The notes below the pieces were generated by a model. That model did no database searches, was not told the origin of the DNA, and saw only the letters and a list, made by a program, of their open reading frames with translations. A program made the position numbers and the translations under genes. 64,000 nucleotides of DNA, from positions 3,242,501 to 3,306,500 of the forward strand of contig NZ_CP013070.1 of assembly GCF_000264945.2 (NCBI RefSeq), in the 5' to 3' direction. This stretch comes from Sphingobium indicum B90A. GTDB lineage: Bacteria; Pseudomonadota; Alphaproteobacteria; Sphingomonadales; Sphingomonadaceae. Positions 15,926 through 26,528 of the stretch are shown in pieces (position 1 is the first letter of the stretch; each line of letters starts with the position of its first letter).

Positions 15926-16408
15926 CTAACCTGCGATCAGCCTGATCGCAGCGCTGGATACCCAGCCGCTGAGGCAGGGGCCGTCATAGGGCTGCTTGCG
16001 GTCCACCGGTTCGGAAACGCCGCAATCCACCGGAGCCGTCGCATTGTCGGCAGGAGGCTCAGGGACCAGCACGACCCCCAGCCATTTCTGGTCGAGGCTG
16101 CGGGTGCAGACCCAGGCGCGGGCGCCCTCCGCCATGCGGGCGATTTCCCGGGCGTCCGAAAAGGGCGCGGCCCGTACCGGCGCTCCTCCGGCGCCCACGC
16201 GCGCCGCCTGCCCCATAGCGCCGCAGGCGTCCAGACGCGGACCGTCCTCCCCGATGGTCACGGGTCGGACGAGGCGCGATTCCAGGCGGGTTTCCGGCAC
16301 ATCCTCCCGCGCCGCGCCGGCCAGGGAACTGTTGGGCAATTCCTCCAGCACGTCGCTGCTTTTCGAGCAGGCGGCGAGCATCAGGGCCAGGGCAAGGACA
16401 ATGCGCAT
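15926..16408 (-). CDS. Lipoprotein with SH3-like domain
   Basis: A 160-residue lipoprotein: signal peptide MRIVLALALMLAAC, with Cys14 as the lipidation site, then a disordered linker. A bacterial SH3-like domain follows (about residues 65-155; GAPVRAAPFSDAREIARMAEG and C-terminal CLSGWVSSAAIRLI). Four further cysteines could form disulfides. ATG 16408 is chosen for the signal peptide. It may bind peptidoglycan or other envelope ligands, by analogy with SH3_3 domains. Confidence 0.75.
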   Translation of the reverse strand: MRIVLALALMLAACSKSSDVLEELPNSSLAGAAREDVPETRLESRLVRPVTIGEDGPRLDACGAMGQAARVGAGGAPVRAAPFSDAREIARMAEGARAWVCTRSLDQKWLGVVLVPEPPADNATAPVDCGVSEPVDRKQPYDGPCLSGWVSSAAIRLIAG

Positions 16409-16410
16409 AG

Positions 16411-19002
<2,592 letters not shown>

Positions 19003-19006
19003 TCCG

Positions 19007-19570
19007 ATGGAGCGGGTCCGTTGCGCCTGGGCTGGATCGGACCCGCTTTATTGCGCCTATCATGACAGCGAATGGGGCGTGCCGGAGCGGGATTCGCGGA
19101 TGCTCTGGGAAACGCTGATGCTGGAGGGCTTTCAGGCGGGGCTGAGCTGGATCACCATATTGCGCAAGCGGGAGACGTTTCGCGCCGCCTTTGCGGGGTT
19201 CGATCCGGACAAGGTTGCGCGCTTCGACGGGGCCGATGTCGAACGTTTGATGGGCGACCCCGGCATCATCCGGGCGCGGGCGAAAATCGAAGCGACGATC
19301 GGAGGCGCGCGGATTTTCCGCGACATGCGGGAACGGGGCGAGGATTTTTCCGCCTATGCCTGGGATTTCGTCGGGGGCGAGCCGATCCGGAACGACGGCC
19401 TGACCTTCCCCGCCAGGACCGACCTTTCGGAAGCGATTTCCAAGGACCTCAAGAAGCGCGGCTTCAAATTCGTGGGACCCACCATCGTCTATGCATGGAT
19501 GCAGGCCGTCGGGATGGTGAACGATCATGCGGTGGATTGCTTCCGGCGGGATGAGGTCGGCAAGGCGTGA
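19007..19570 (+). CDS. tag: DNA-3-methyladenine glycosylase I
   Basis: A 187-residue Tag-family enzyme that removes 3-methyladenine from alkylated DNA. Diagnostic motifs are RCAWAGSDPLYCAYHDSEWG at the N-terminus, with zinc-site Cys and His, and the late FVGPTIVYAWMQAVGMVNDH with catalytic-face aromatics and a His. It starts 4 nt after gyrB, suggesting a gyrB-tag-lipoprotein transcript, and its TGA overlaps the next GTG. Confidence 0.96.
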   Translation: MERVRCAWAGSDPLYCAYHDSEWGVPERDSRMLWETLMLEGFQAGLSWITILRKRETFRAAFAGFDPDKVARFDGADVERLMGDPGIIRARAKIEATIGGARIFRDMRERGEDFSAYAWDFVGGEPIRNDGLTFPARTDLSEAISKDLKKRGFKFVGPTIVYAWMQAVGMVNDHAVDCFRRDEVGKA

Positions 19571-20073
19571 GACGGGGCTTGCCGCTGGCCTTGCTATATG
19601 CGCTGGCGGGGTGCGGCGGCGATGAGACGCCCGCAGCCAATATCGCGCAGCCTCACGCCTCCACGCCGATAGCCATGCCGGCCCCGACACTGCGCCAAGA
19701 CGCTGAAAATAGGGCAAAAATGGTTCCGCGTGAAACGGGGGAACGCGCGCCCGTCGGCCCTCCGCCCGTCAAGCATTATGCGGACGAGGACTATCGGGCG
19801 ATCGGGACCGAGCCCTTCTGGGCCGTGACGGTGAAAGGATCGACCGCCGTGCTGGAACGTCCGGACAAGGCGCCCGTCCGCTACGCCATAACCCGCAACG
19901 ACGACAAGCGGGCGCTCCGTTTCCTGGGCGAGGGTTTTTCCATGACCGTAACCGAGGGACCATGCAGCGACGGCATGAGCGATGCGCTATGGTCGGATCG
20001 CGTGGCGGTGGCCTTTGGCGAAGGGACTCTGAACGGCTGTGGCGGCCTGAGGGACGATCTGGACGAGCCGTGA
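19567..20073 (+). CDS. Putative lipoprotein, COG3650-like
   Basis: A 168-residue lipoprotein starting at GTG 19567, overlapping tag by GTGA. The signal peptide ends at LAGC, with Cys16 lipidated. The C-terminal domain has YRAIGTEPFWAVTV and TEGPCSDGMSDALWSDRVAV, the pattern of COG3650 membrane lipoproteins often annotated beside META-type domains. Function is unknown. A parS-like GTTCCGCGTGAAAC lies inside the gene at 19723-19736. Confidence 0.8.
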   Translation: MRRGLPLALLYALAGCGGDETPAANIAQPHASTPIAMPAPTLRQDAENRAKMVPRETGERAPVGPPPVKHYADEDYRAIGTEPFWAVTVKGSTAVLERPDKAPVRYAITRNDDKRALRFLGEGFSMTVTEGPCSDGMSDALWSDRVAVAFGEGTLNGCGGLRDDLDEP

Positions 20074-20151
20074 CCCTCGAACGAGGCCCATGACTCGCTA
20101 CAACCATTTTCAGGCCGCCGCGGCTGAATGTCGATCGGCCCTAAGCCCGTT

Positions 20152-20883
20152 TTAGAATTTGAAGATCGTGCCCAGATAGACAGCCTGGGCATCCTGCCGG
20201 TCGTCGGTCATCGGCGTCAGTCGTCCGGCGAAGCTGTTGTTATAGCGCACGCCCGCCGTGACGTTCAGATTGCGCGTCAGCGAATAGGAACTCGCCAGAT
20301 CCAGCGAATAATCCTTGTCCGCGCTGGGGTTGCGGATCGTCGCGGCCGGTTCGCGGCGGCTTTCGATCAGCACCTTGGTGCTGAAACGGTCCTTGCGGCC
20401 CTGGTCCAGCGAGAAATTCCTGGCGCCGGCCATCGGCTCCACCGCGACCGGGTCCAGTTCCTTGCGGCCCACCGCTTCGGGCAGGGCGAACTTGCGCCAG
20501 TTGTGCGCGCTGTTCAGGCTGAAGGCGACCGGCGCGATATTCACCGGGTCCAGCGTCCGGCTGACCGCCACGCGATCGTTCAGGTCGGCGGCGCGCACCA
20601 TGACCGTGACCGAACGCTGGCCGCTCAGCGACCCGCTGGTGGGGGTGAAGCGGAAATTCTGGCGACTCGCGGATGCGGCGATCTTCGCATAGGCGGCCGC
20701 CAGGCGCGGATCCTTGGTCGTCGGCGTGAAGGAGGATATGCTGCCAAGCGCGCCCAGCGAAACCGGGGTTTCGGCGCGCATGCGGACCAGGTCGGCGGCC
20801 GCGCCGATGGCAGGAGACAGCATGAAGCCGGCCACGGCGACCGCCGAGCCTGCCAACGCTATATGTCCCCTTTTCAGGCGCAT
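20152..20883 (-). CDS. Exported protein with outer-membrane-like C-terminal Phe
   Basis: A 243-residue protein with a signal peptide (AVAVAGFMLSPAIGAAA). The C-terminal half has alternating polar/hydrophobic strands (DYSLDLASSYSLTRNLNVTAGVRYN, AVYLGTIFKF) ending in Phe, as in outer-membrane beta-barrels. The N-terminal half lacks clear homology. At 243 residues it could form a small barrel or a barrel remnant. I do not recognise a named family. Confidence 0.7.
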   Translation of the reverse strand: MRLKRGHIALAGSAVAVAGFMLSPAIGAAADLVRMRAETPVSLGALGSISSFTPTTKDPRLAAAYAKIAASASRQNFRFTPTSGSLSGQRSVTVMVRAADLNDRVAVSRTLDPVNIAPVAFSLNSAHNWRKFALPEAVGRKELDPVAVEPMAGARNFSLDQGRKDRFSTKVLIESRREPAATIRNPSADKDYSLDLASSYSLTRNLNVTAGVRYNNSFAGRLTPMTDDRQDAQAVYLGTIFKF

Positions 20884-21047
20884 GATCCGAATCTCTACCC
20901 CGCCGACTATTTTCTATGGTCCTTCATATACGCAAGGCTTTGGAATTGGTAGAGCGCCGCCGTTTTTTGTCGAAGCTGTTGCACGGAACACACAGGACTC
21001 GCCCTGGTTGCATGACGGGTCGTCGTCGCGCCGTTCCGGAGTCCCCC

Positions 21048-21075
21048 TTGCCCATTGCCGCCGGTCCTCTATAGA
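21048..21075 (+). promoter_or_regulatory. Predicted sigma-70 promoter of the DUF3576 gene
   Basis: TTGCCC at 21048-21053 and TATAGA at 21070-21075 are separated by 16 nt, about 33 nt before the DUF3576 start. Assigned by eye. Confidence 0.5.
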
Positions 21076-21107
21076 AGCGGGGCGTTTACTTGTTTGATGG
21101 GACAATA

Positions 21108-21560
21108 ATGATGGTCCGCCGCCTTTCTTCGCGCCTTTCCGCCGGTCTGCTGCTGGCTGCACTCCTGCCGCTCGCCGCCTGCGGGGGCGGCGCCAAGGAC
21201 CGCCCGAAGGCGGACCTCGCCGCATCGAAGGTGACGACCATCGGCGTCAACGCCTATCTGTGGCGCGCCAGCCTGGACACGCTGTCCTTCATGCCGATGG
21301 TGCAGACGGATTCGAACGGCGGCGTGATCGTCACCGACTGGTACGCCAATCCGAACAGCCCCAATGAGCGGATGAAGCTGACGGTATCGATCCTCGACCA
21401 GGATCTGCGCGCCGACGCGCTGCGCGTCGCGGCCAGCCGCCAGGTCAGCCAGGGCGGCCAGTGGGTCGACGTGCCGGTGCAGGCCGCAACGGTGCAGAAG
21501 CTGGAGGAGATCATCCTGACCAAGGCCCGCGACCTGCGCCGCATGGCGATTGCTGGCTAA
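21108..21560 (+). CDS. DUF3576 lipoprotein
   Basis: A protein of about 150 residues with lipobox LAAC (Cys25) and the DUF3576 core IGVNAYLWRASLDTLSFMP, DWYANP and the C-terminal LEEIILTKARDLR. It precedes leuS-lptE-holA, the usual alphaproteobacterial position, which links it loosely to envelope biogenesis. ATG 21108 or 21111 gives a proper signal peptide; an ATG at 21090 is unlikely. Function is unknown. Confidence 0.88.
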   Translation: MMVRRLSSRLSAGLLLAALLPLAACGGGAKDRPKADLAASKVTTIGVNAYLWRASLDTLSFMPMVQTDSNGGVIVTDWYANPNSPNERMKLTVSILDQDLRADALRVAASRQVSQGGQWVDVPVQAATVQKLEEIILTKARDLRRMAIAG

Positions 21561-21644
21561 AGGCCCTTTCCGTCACCTGTTTTGAACCACGGGGCTGGGC
21601 TTGGGCAAAGCTCAGCCCGAATGCATTTTTGAGGACCGAATTCC

Positions 21645-24161
21645 ATGCAAAGGCGCTTCAACCCGCTTGAGGCCGATGCCCGCTGGCAGGCCGCCTGGGA
21701 CGCGAAGCAGACGTTCAAGGCGTCGGACAGCAGCGAAAAGCCGCGCAGCTATGTGCTGGAGATGTTTCCCTATCCGTCCGGGCGCATCCATATCGGCCAT
21801 GTGCGCAACTATTCGATGGGCGACGTGTTGGCGCGTTTCCGCCGCATGACCGGCCATGAAGTGCTGCACCCGATGGGCTGGGACGCCTTCGGCATGCCCG
21901 CCGAAAACGCCGCGATGGAAAAGAATGTCCATCCCGGCAAATGGACCTACGAAAATATCGCCAATATGAAGGCGCAGCTCAAGAAACTGGGCTTCGCGCT
22001 GGACTGGAGCCGGGAGCTGGCGACCTGCCATCCCGACTATTACGGCCATGAACAGGCGCTGTTCCTGGACATGCTGGAAGCGGGCCTGGTCTATCGCAAG
22101 GAATCGGCGGTCAACTGGGACCCGGTCGACATGACCGTGCTGGCCAATGAGCAGGTGATCGACGGCAAGGGCTGGCGCTCCGGCGCGCCGGTCGAAAAGC
22201 GCAAGCTGTCCCAATGGTTCCTGAAGATCACCCAGTTCGCCGACGATCTGCTGGCGGGCCTGAAAACGCTCGACCAATGGCCCGACAAGGTCAAGCTGAT
22301 GCAGGAAAACTGGATCGGCAAGTCGGTCGGCCTGCAATTCCGCTTCAGGCTGGACGCGCCGGTGGGTGAGATCGGCGAACTGGAGGTCTTCTCCACCCGC
22401 CCCGACACCATCTTCGGCGCCAGCTTCGCGGCGATCGCGGCCGACCATCCGATCGCGCTGGCGCTGGCGGAAAAGGACGCCGCGCTCGCCGCCTTCGCGG
22501 AGGAATGCCGCCAGACCGGCACCGCCGCGGCGGAGATCGAGACGCAGGAGAAGAAGGGCCATGACACCGGCCTGTCGGTGATCCACCCCTTCACCGGGCG
22601 GAAGCTGCCGCTGTTCGTCGCGAATTTCGTGCTGATGGACTATGGCACCGGCGCCGTCATGGCGGTTCCCGGCCACGACCAGCGCGACCTCGACTTCGCC
22701 CGCAAATATATGCTGCCGGTCGAGCGCGTCGTCGCCGCCGAAGGCGACGAAGCCAAGGGCATCGGCGACGAGGCCTATGTCGGCCCCGGCCGCCTCATAA
22801 ATTCCGATTTCCTGAACGGCCTCGCCGTGGAAGAGGCCAAGGCCGAAGTCATCCGCCGCGCCGAGAGCGAGGGCTGGGGCACCGGCACCACCGTGTTCCG
22901 CCTGCGCGACTGGGGCGTGTCGCGCCAGCGCTATTGGGGCACGCCGATCCCGGTCATCCATTGCGAGGATTGCGGCCCTGTGGGCGTGCCCAAGGACCAG
23001 TTGCCCGTGGTCCTGCCCGAAGACGTCAGCTTCGACATTCCCGGCAATCCGCTGGACCGGCATCCGACATGGAAGCATGTCGACTGCCCGAAATGCGGCA
23101 AGCCCGCCCGGCGCGAAACCGACACGCTGGACACGTTCGCCGATTCAAGCTGGTATTTCATCCGCTTCGCCAGCCAGCCGAAGGACAGGCCCTTCGACCG
23201 GGAAACCGTCGAAAAATGGCTGCCCGTCGGCCAATATATCGGCGGCGTCGAACATGCGATCCTGCACCTGCTCTACGCCCGCTTCTGGACCCGGGCGCTC
23301 CAGCATATGGGGCAGATCGGCTTTGCCGAACCGTTCACCGGCCTTTTCACCCAGGGCATGGTGACGCACGAAACCTACAAGTCGCCCGACGGCGCCTGGC
23401 TCGCCCCGCAGGAAGTGGAGCGGCAGGGGGACAGGATCGTCATGGTCGGCACCGGCGCGCCGGTGACGCTCGGCCGCGTCGAGAAAATGTCCAAGTCCAA
23501 GAAGAATGTCGTCGATCCGGACGACATCATCGCCCAATATGGCGCGGACGCGGTGCGCTGGTTCATGCTGTCCGACAGCCCCCCGGAACGCGACCTGCCC
23601 TGGACGGAGGCGGGCATCGAAGGCTCCTGGCGCTTCATCAACCGCCTGTGGAGGCTGTTCGGGGAAGCCGACAGGACGGCCGAGGGCCAGGACAAGACCC
23701 TCGACCGCAAGCTGCACCAGACCATCGACGGCGTGGCGAAAGACATTGAGGCGCTGTCCTTCAACAAGGCGGTGGCGAAGATCTACGAACTCACCAACGC
23801 GGTCGAAAAGGCCAGGCCCTCCGCCAGCCGCAGCGCGGCGATCCGGGCGCTGGCGCTGCTGGTCGCGCCGATGACCCCGCATCTCGCCGAAGAGGCCTGG
23901 GCGGACATGGGCGAACAGGGCCTGATCGCGGAGGCCGCCTGGCCCGCCGTCGATCCCGCATTGCTGGTCGAGGATGAGGTCACCATCGCCTGCCAGGTGA
24001 TGGGCAAGCTGCGCGACACCATCACCGTCCCCAAGGGCACGGCGAAGGAGGAACTGGAACGCCTGGCCCTTGCCGCGCCCAATGTCGTGCGGACGCTGGA
24101 CGGCGCGACGCCGAAAAAGGTGATCGTGGTTCCGGATCGCCTGGTGAACCTGGTAATCTGA
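21645..24161 (+). CDS. leuS: Leucyl-tRNA synthetase
   Basis: An 838-residue class I synthetase that charges tRNA-Leu. The HIGH motif appears as HIGH in [13 protein letters not shown] (residues ~38-50), the editing CP1 domain follows, and KMSKS is intact in [17 protein letters not shown] (~residue 612). Zinc-type cysteine pairs CEDC and CPKC are visible. It is the first enzyme gene of the leuS-lptE-holA group. Confidence 0.98.
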   Translation: MQRRFNPLEADARWQAAWDAKQTFKASDSSEKPRSYVLEMFPYPSGRIHIGHVRNYSMGDVLARFRRMTGHEVLHPMGWDAFGMPAENAAMEKNVHPGKWTYENIANMKAQLKKLGFALDWSRELATCHPDYYGHEQALFLDMLEAGLVYRKESAVNWDPVDMTVLANEQVIDGKGWRSGAPVEKRKLSQWFLKITQFADDLLAGLKTLDQWPDKVKLMQENWIGKSVGLQFRFRLDAPVGEIGELEVFSTRPDTIFGASFAAIAADHPIALALAEKDAALAAFAEECRQTGTAAAEIETQEKKGHDTGLSVIHPFTGRKLPLFVANFVLMDYGTGAVMAVPGHDQRDLDFARKYMLPVERVVAAEGDEAKGIGDEAYVGPGRLINSDFLNGLAVEEAKAEVIRRAESEGWGTGTTVFRLRDWGVSRQRYWGTPIPVIHCEDCGPVGVPKDQLPVVLPEDVSFDIPGNPLDRHPTWKHVDCPKCGKPARRETDTLDTFADSSWYFIRFASQPKDRPFDRETVEKWLPVGQYIGGVEHAILHLLYARFWTRALQHMGQIGFAEPFTGLFTQGMVTHETYKSPDGAWLAPQEVERQGDRIVMVGTGAPVTLGRVEKMSKSKKNVVDPDDIIAQYGADAVRWFMLSDSPPERDLPWTEAGIEGSWRFINRLWRLFGEADRTAEGQDKTLDRKLHQTIDGVAKDIEALSFNKAVAKIYELTNAVEKARPSASRSAAIRALALLVAPMTPHLAEEAWADMGEQGLIAEAAWPAVDPALLVEDEVTIACQVMGKLRDTITVPKGTAKEELERLALAAPNVVRTLDGATPKKVIVVPDRLVNLVI

Positions 24162-24164
24162 TTG

Positions 24165-24313
24165 AAAACCCGTTCGGGCTGAGCCCTTCGTCTGCCTGCC
24201 AAGGCAGGCGCTCAGGATAAACTTGCCTTCGGCAAGTCGAAGCCTTGGCCTGAGCGCAGCGAAGGCTTCGACTTCGCTCAGCTTGCCCTTCGACAAGCTC
24301 GGGGCGAACGGTT
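24165..24313. repeat. Cluster of CTTCGACAAGCTC-type intergenic repeats
   Basis: The leuS-lptE gap is packed with related palindromic pieces: CTGCCTGCCAAGGCAGGCG, GCCTTCGGCAAGTCGAAGCC, GAAGGCTTCGACTTCGCTC and CCCTTCGACAAGCTCGGGGC. The outer ends CGTTCGGGCTGAGC and GCTCGGGGCGAACG are near reverse complements, so the whole block can fold on itself. Confidence 0.75.
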
Positions 24314-24326
24314 AAGGGTAGCTCTT

Positions 24327-24821
24327 ATGAAGCTCTGGCCATTGCTCTTTGTCACCCTGTCCCTCTCCGCCTGCGGCCTGCGCCCCGTATATAGCGGGGG
24401 CAGCCACGGCGCGGTCGCGCAGGCGCTGGGCAATGTCGCGGTGCAGCCGATAGAGGGCAAGGGCGGCTGGCTGGTGCGCAACGCGCTGAACGACCGGCTG
24501 GCGGCGATGCGCGGCACTGGTCCCGGATACCGGCTGGTGGTCAAGCTGGACGACAATATCAGCGGCTTCGGCCTGCGTTCCGACGCCGCCATCACCCGCG
24601 AGCGGCGGAGCCTGCGCGCCCGCTACCAGTTGATCGACGAAGCCACCGGCGCGCAGATATTGGACGACACCGCCGGATCGGACGTCGGCATCGACGTGGT
24701 GTCCAGCGAATATGCGACCATCGCGGCGGAGGATACGGCGCTGGAGCGCCTGTCGCAGACCATCGCCGACCAGATCGTCGCCCGGCTCGCCCGGTTCGCG
24801 GCGCGGGACAAGGGCCGTTGA
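24327..24821 (+). CDS. lptE: LPS-assembly lipoprotein LptE
   Basis: A 164-residue lipoprotein: signal peptide with lipobox LSAC (Cys16), then GLRPVYSGG, the family hallmark after the lipid anchor. LptE plugs the LptD barrel and helps insert lipopolysaccharide in the outer membrane. It lies between leuS and holA as in most proteobacteria. Its TGA overlaps the TTG of holA. Confidence 0.92.
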   Translation: MKLWPLLFVTLSLSACGLRPVYSGGSHGAVAQALGNVAVQPIEGKGGWLVRNALNDRLAAMRGTGPGYRLVVKLDDNISGFGLRSDAAITRERRSLRARYQLIDEATGAQILDDTAGSDVGIDVVSSEYATIAAEDTALERLSQTIADQIVARLARFAARDKGR

Positions 24822-25843
24822 AGGCCAATCGCGGCCAGATCGAAAAGGCGCTCGACGCGCCGCCGCCCGACTGCCGCTTCTTCCTGCTCCATGGCCCCGA
24901 CGAGGCGGGCAGCGCGGCGCTCGCCAAGCGGCTGGAACGCGCCATGGGGCCGGACGCGGAACGGATCGACCTGGACCCCTCGACGCTGCGCGACGATCCG
25001 GCGCGGCTGGCGGATGAGGCGGCGTCCTTTTCCATGTTCGGGGACAAGCGCTGGATTCGCGTCAACGGCATGGGGGAGGAATCGCTTCCCGCGCTGACCG
25101 CGCTGCTGGAGGCGGAGGCGGCGGGCAACCCCGTCATCGCCGTGGCGGGCGCGCTCAAGCCGACGTCGAAACTGCTCAAGCTCGCGCTCGACCACAAGCA
25201 GGCCCTGGCCTTCGTCTCCTACCAGCCCGACGCGCGGGAGGCGGAGCAGATCGCCGTCGCCATCGCGCGGGAAGGCGGCCTTCGCCTCTCGTCCGACTTG
25301 GGCCGCCGCATCGCCGACCTTACCAATGGCGACCGTACGCTGATGGCGGGCGAGGTGGAAAAGCTGATCCTTTATCTGGACGCCGCGCCCGACCGCCCCC
25401 GCGAAGCGACCGAGGAAGCGCTGGACGCCCTTTCCGCCGACAATCCCGACAGCGACGCCGCGCCGCTGGTGAACGCGGTATTGGGCGGCGACCTGCGCGG
25501 CATGCACCGCGAACTGGGGCGTCTGGCGGAGGCGGGCACGGCCATGGCGGCGGTGCTGCGCCCCTTGTTGACCCGCGCCATGCTACTCGCCAATATCCGC
25601 GCCGATTTCGATGAGAGCGGCAGGCTGGACGGCGCGGTGGAGGCGGCGGGCAAGGCCGTCTTCTGGAAGGAAAAGGGCGTCGTCACCCGCCAAGTCCGCA
25701 TCTGGGACGCCAGCGGCATCGCCCGCGTCATCCAGCGGCTGGCCCAGGCCGAACGCGCCAGCCGGTCGGGCAGGGGCCTGGGCGACCTGATGGTCCGCCA
25801 CGAACTGCTCGCCATCGCCCGCCAGGCGGCGCGGGAGCGGTAA
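24818..25843 (+). CDS. holA: DNA polymerase III subunit delta
   Basis: A 341-residue clamp-loader subunit that opens the sliding clamp during replication. The N-terminal RecA/AAA-like domain begins FFLLHGPDEAGSAALAKRL, where delta lacks a functional Walker A. Characteristic LLKLALDHKQ, EVEKLILY and C-terminal LARAMLLANI-like helices are present. It starts at TTG 24818, overlapping lptE by TTGA. Confidence 0.94.
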   Translation: MKANRGQIEKALDAPPPDCRFFLLHGPDEAGSAALAKRLERAMGPDAERIDLDPSTLRDDPARLADEAASFSMFGDKRWIRVNGMGEESLPALTALLEAEAAGNPVIAVAGALKPTSKLLKLALDHKQALAFVSYQPDAREAEQIAVAIAREGGLRLSSDLGRRIADLTNGDRTLMAGEVEKLILYLDAAPDRPREATEEALDALSADNPDSDAAPLVNAVLGGDLRGMHRELGRLAEAGTAMAAVLRPLLTRAMLLANIRADFDESGRLDGAVEAAGKAVFWKEKGVVTRQVRIWDASGIARVIQRLAQAERASRSGRGLGDLMVRHELLAIARQAARER

Positions 25844-25854
25844 CTCCTATTCCA

Positions 25855-25942
25855 CGTACTCCTGCGCAGGCAGGAGCCCAGGTCCACGCTTCATCCAGTA
25901 AGGCAAGGCCGAAACCGGGTTCCTGCCTGCGCAGGAACACGA
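25855..25942. repeat. CCTGCGCAGGCAGG repeat pair, inverted
   Basis: ACTCCTGCGCAGGCAGGAGC (from 25858) and GGTTCCTGCCTGCGCAGGAA (from 25918) are inverted relatives between holA and msrB. Further members lie at 32144-32173, 48192-48217 and 50622-50691. Confidence 0.8.
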
Positions 25943-26012
25943 CTTCCCAAAGACCTCAAGGCTCACGCCTAACCGCTTGATCGCCGGTCCACCCATCGCC
26001 ATATTGCCGCGC

Positions 26013-26417
26013 ATGGACAAGCTCAACCTGACCGACGCCGAATGGCGCGAGCGCCTTTCCCCCGAACAATATCATGTCCTGCGGGAAGGCGGCACGGAAC
26101 GGGCCTTCACCGGCAAATATAACAGCAACAAGGCCGACGGCGTCTATTATTGCGCGGGCTGCGGCGCGGAACTGTTCGATGCCGAGGAAAAATATGACAG
26201 CGGATCGGGCTGGCCCAGCTTCACCGCGCCGGTCGACATCGATGCGGTCGACGAAATCCGCGACACCAGCCACGGCATGATCCGCACCGAAGTGCGCTGT
26301 TCGAACTGCGACGGGCATCTCGGCCATGTCTTCCCCGACGGGCCGGGGGTCAACGGCCTGCGCTATTGCATGAACAGCGCGTCGCTGGATTTCAAATCCC
26401 GCGACGAAGCCGGATGA
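26013..26417 (+). CDS. msrB: Peptide-methionine (R)-S-oxide reductase
   Basis: A 134-residue enzyme that reduces the R form of methionine sulfoxide in damaged proteins. Zinc is held by two CxxC pairs (Cys47/50 in CAGC and Cys96/99 in CSNC). Catalytic Cys119 sits in RYCMNSASL; the GSGWPSF substrate loop is at 64-70. ATG 26013 starts the conserved region; a CATATT box lies 9 nt upstream and may give a near-leaderless transcript. Confidence 0.97.
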   Translation: MDKLNLTDAEWRERLSPEQYHVLREGGTERAFTGKYNSNKADGVYYCAGCGAELFDAEEKYDSGSGWPSFTAPVDIDAVDEIRDTSHGMIRTEVRCSNCDGHLGHVFPDGPGVNGLRYCMNSASLDFKSRDEAG

Positions 26418-26528
26418 TCGTTCATCGCCGGTAAACCGCCGCCGATCTTCAGAAAGCCTCGACATTTATGCGGCCTGCACGGCTTTTCCACTGGCCGCCT
26501 TCCTGATTAGCGCATATCCGGGCGAACC

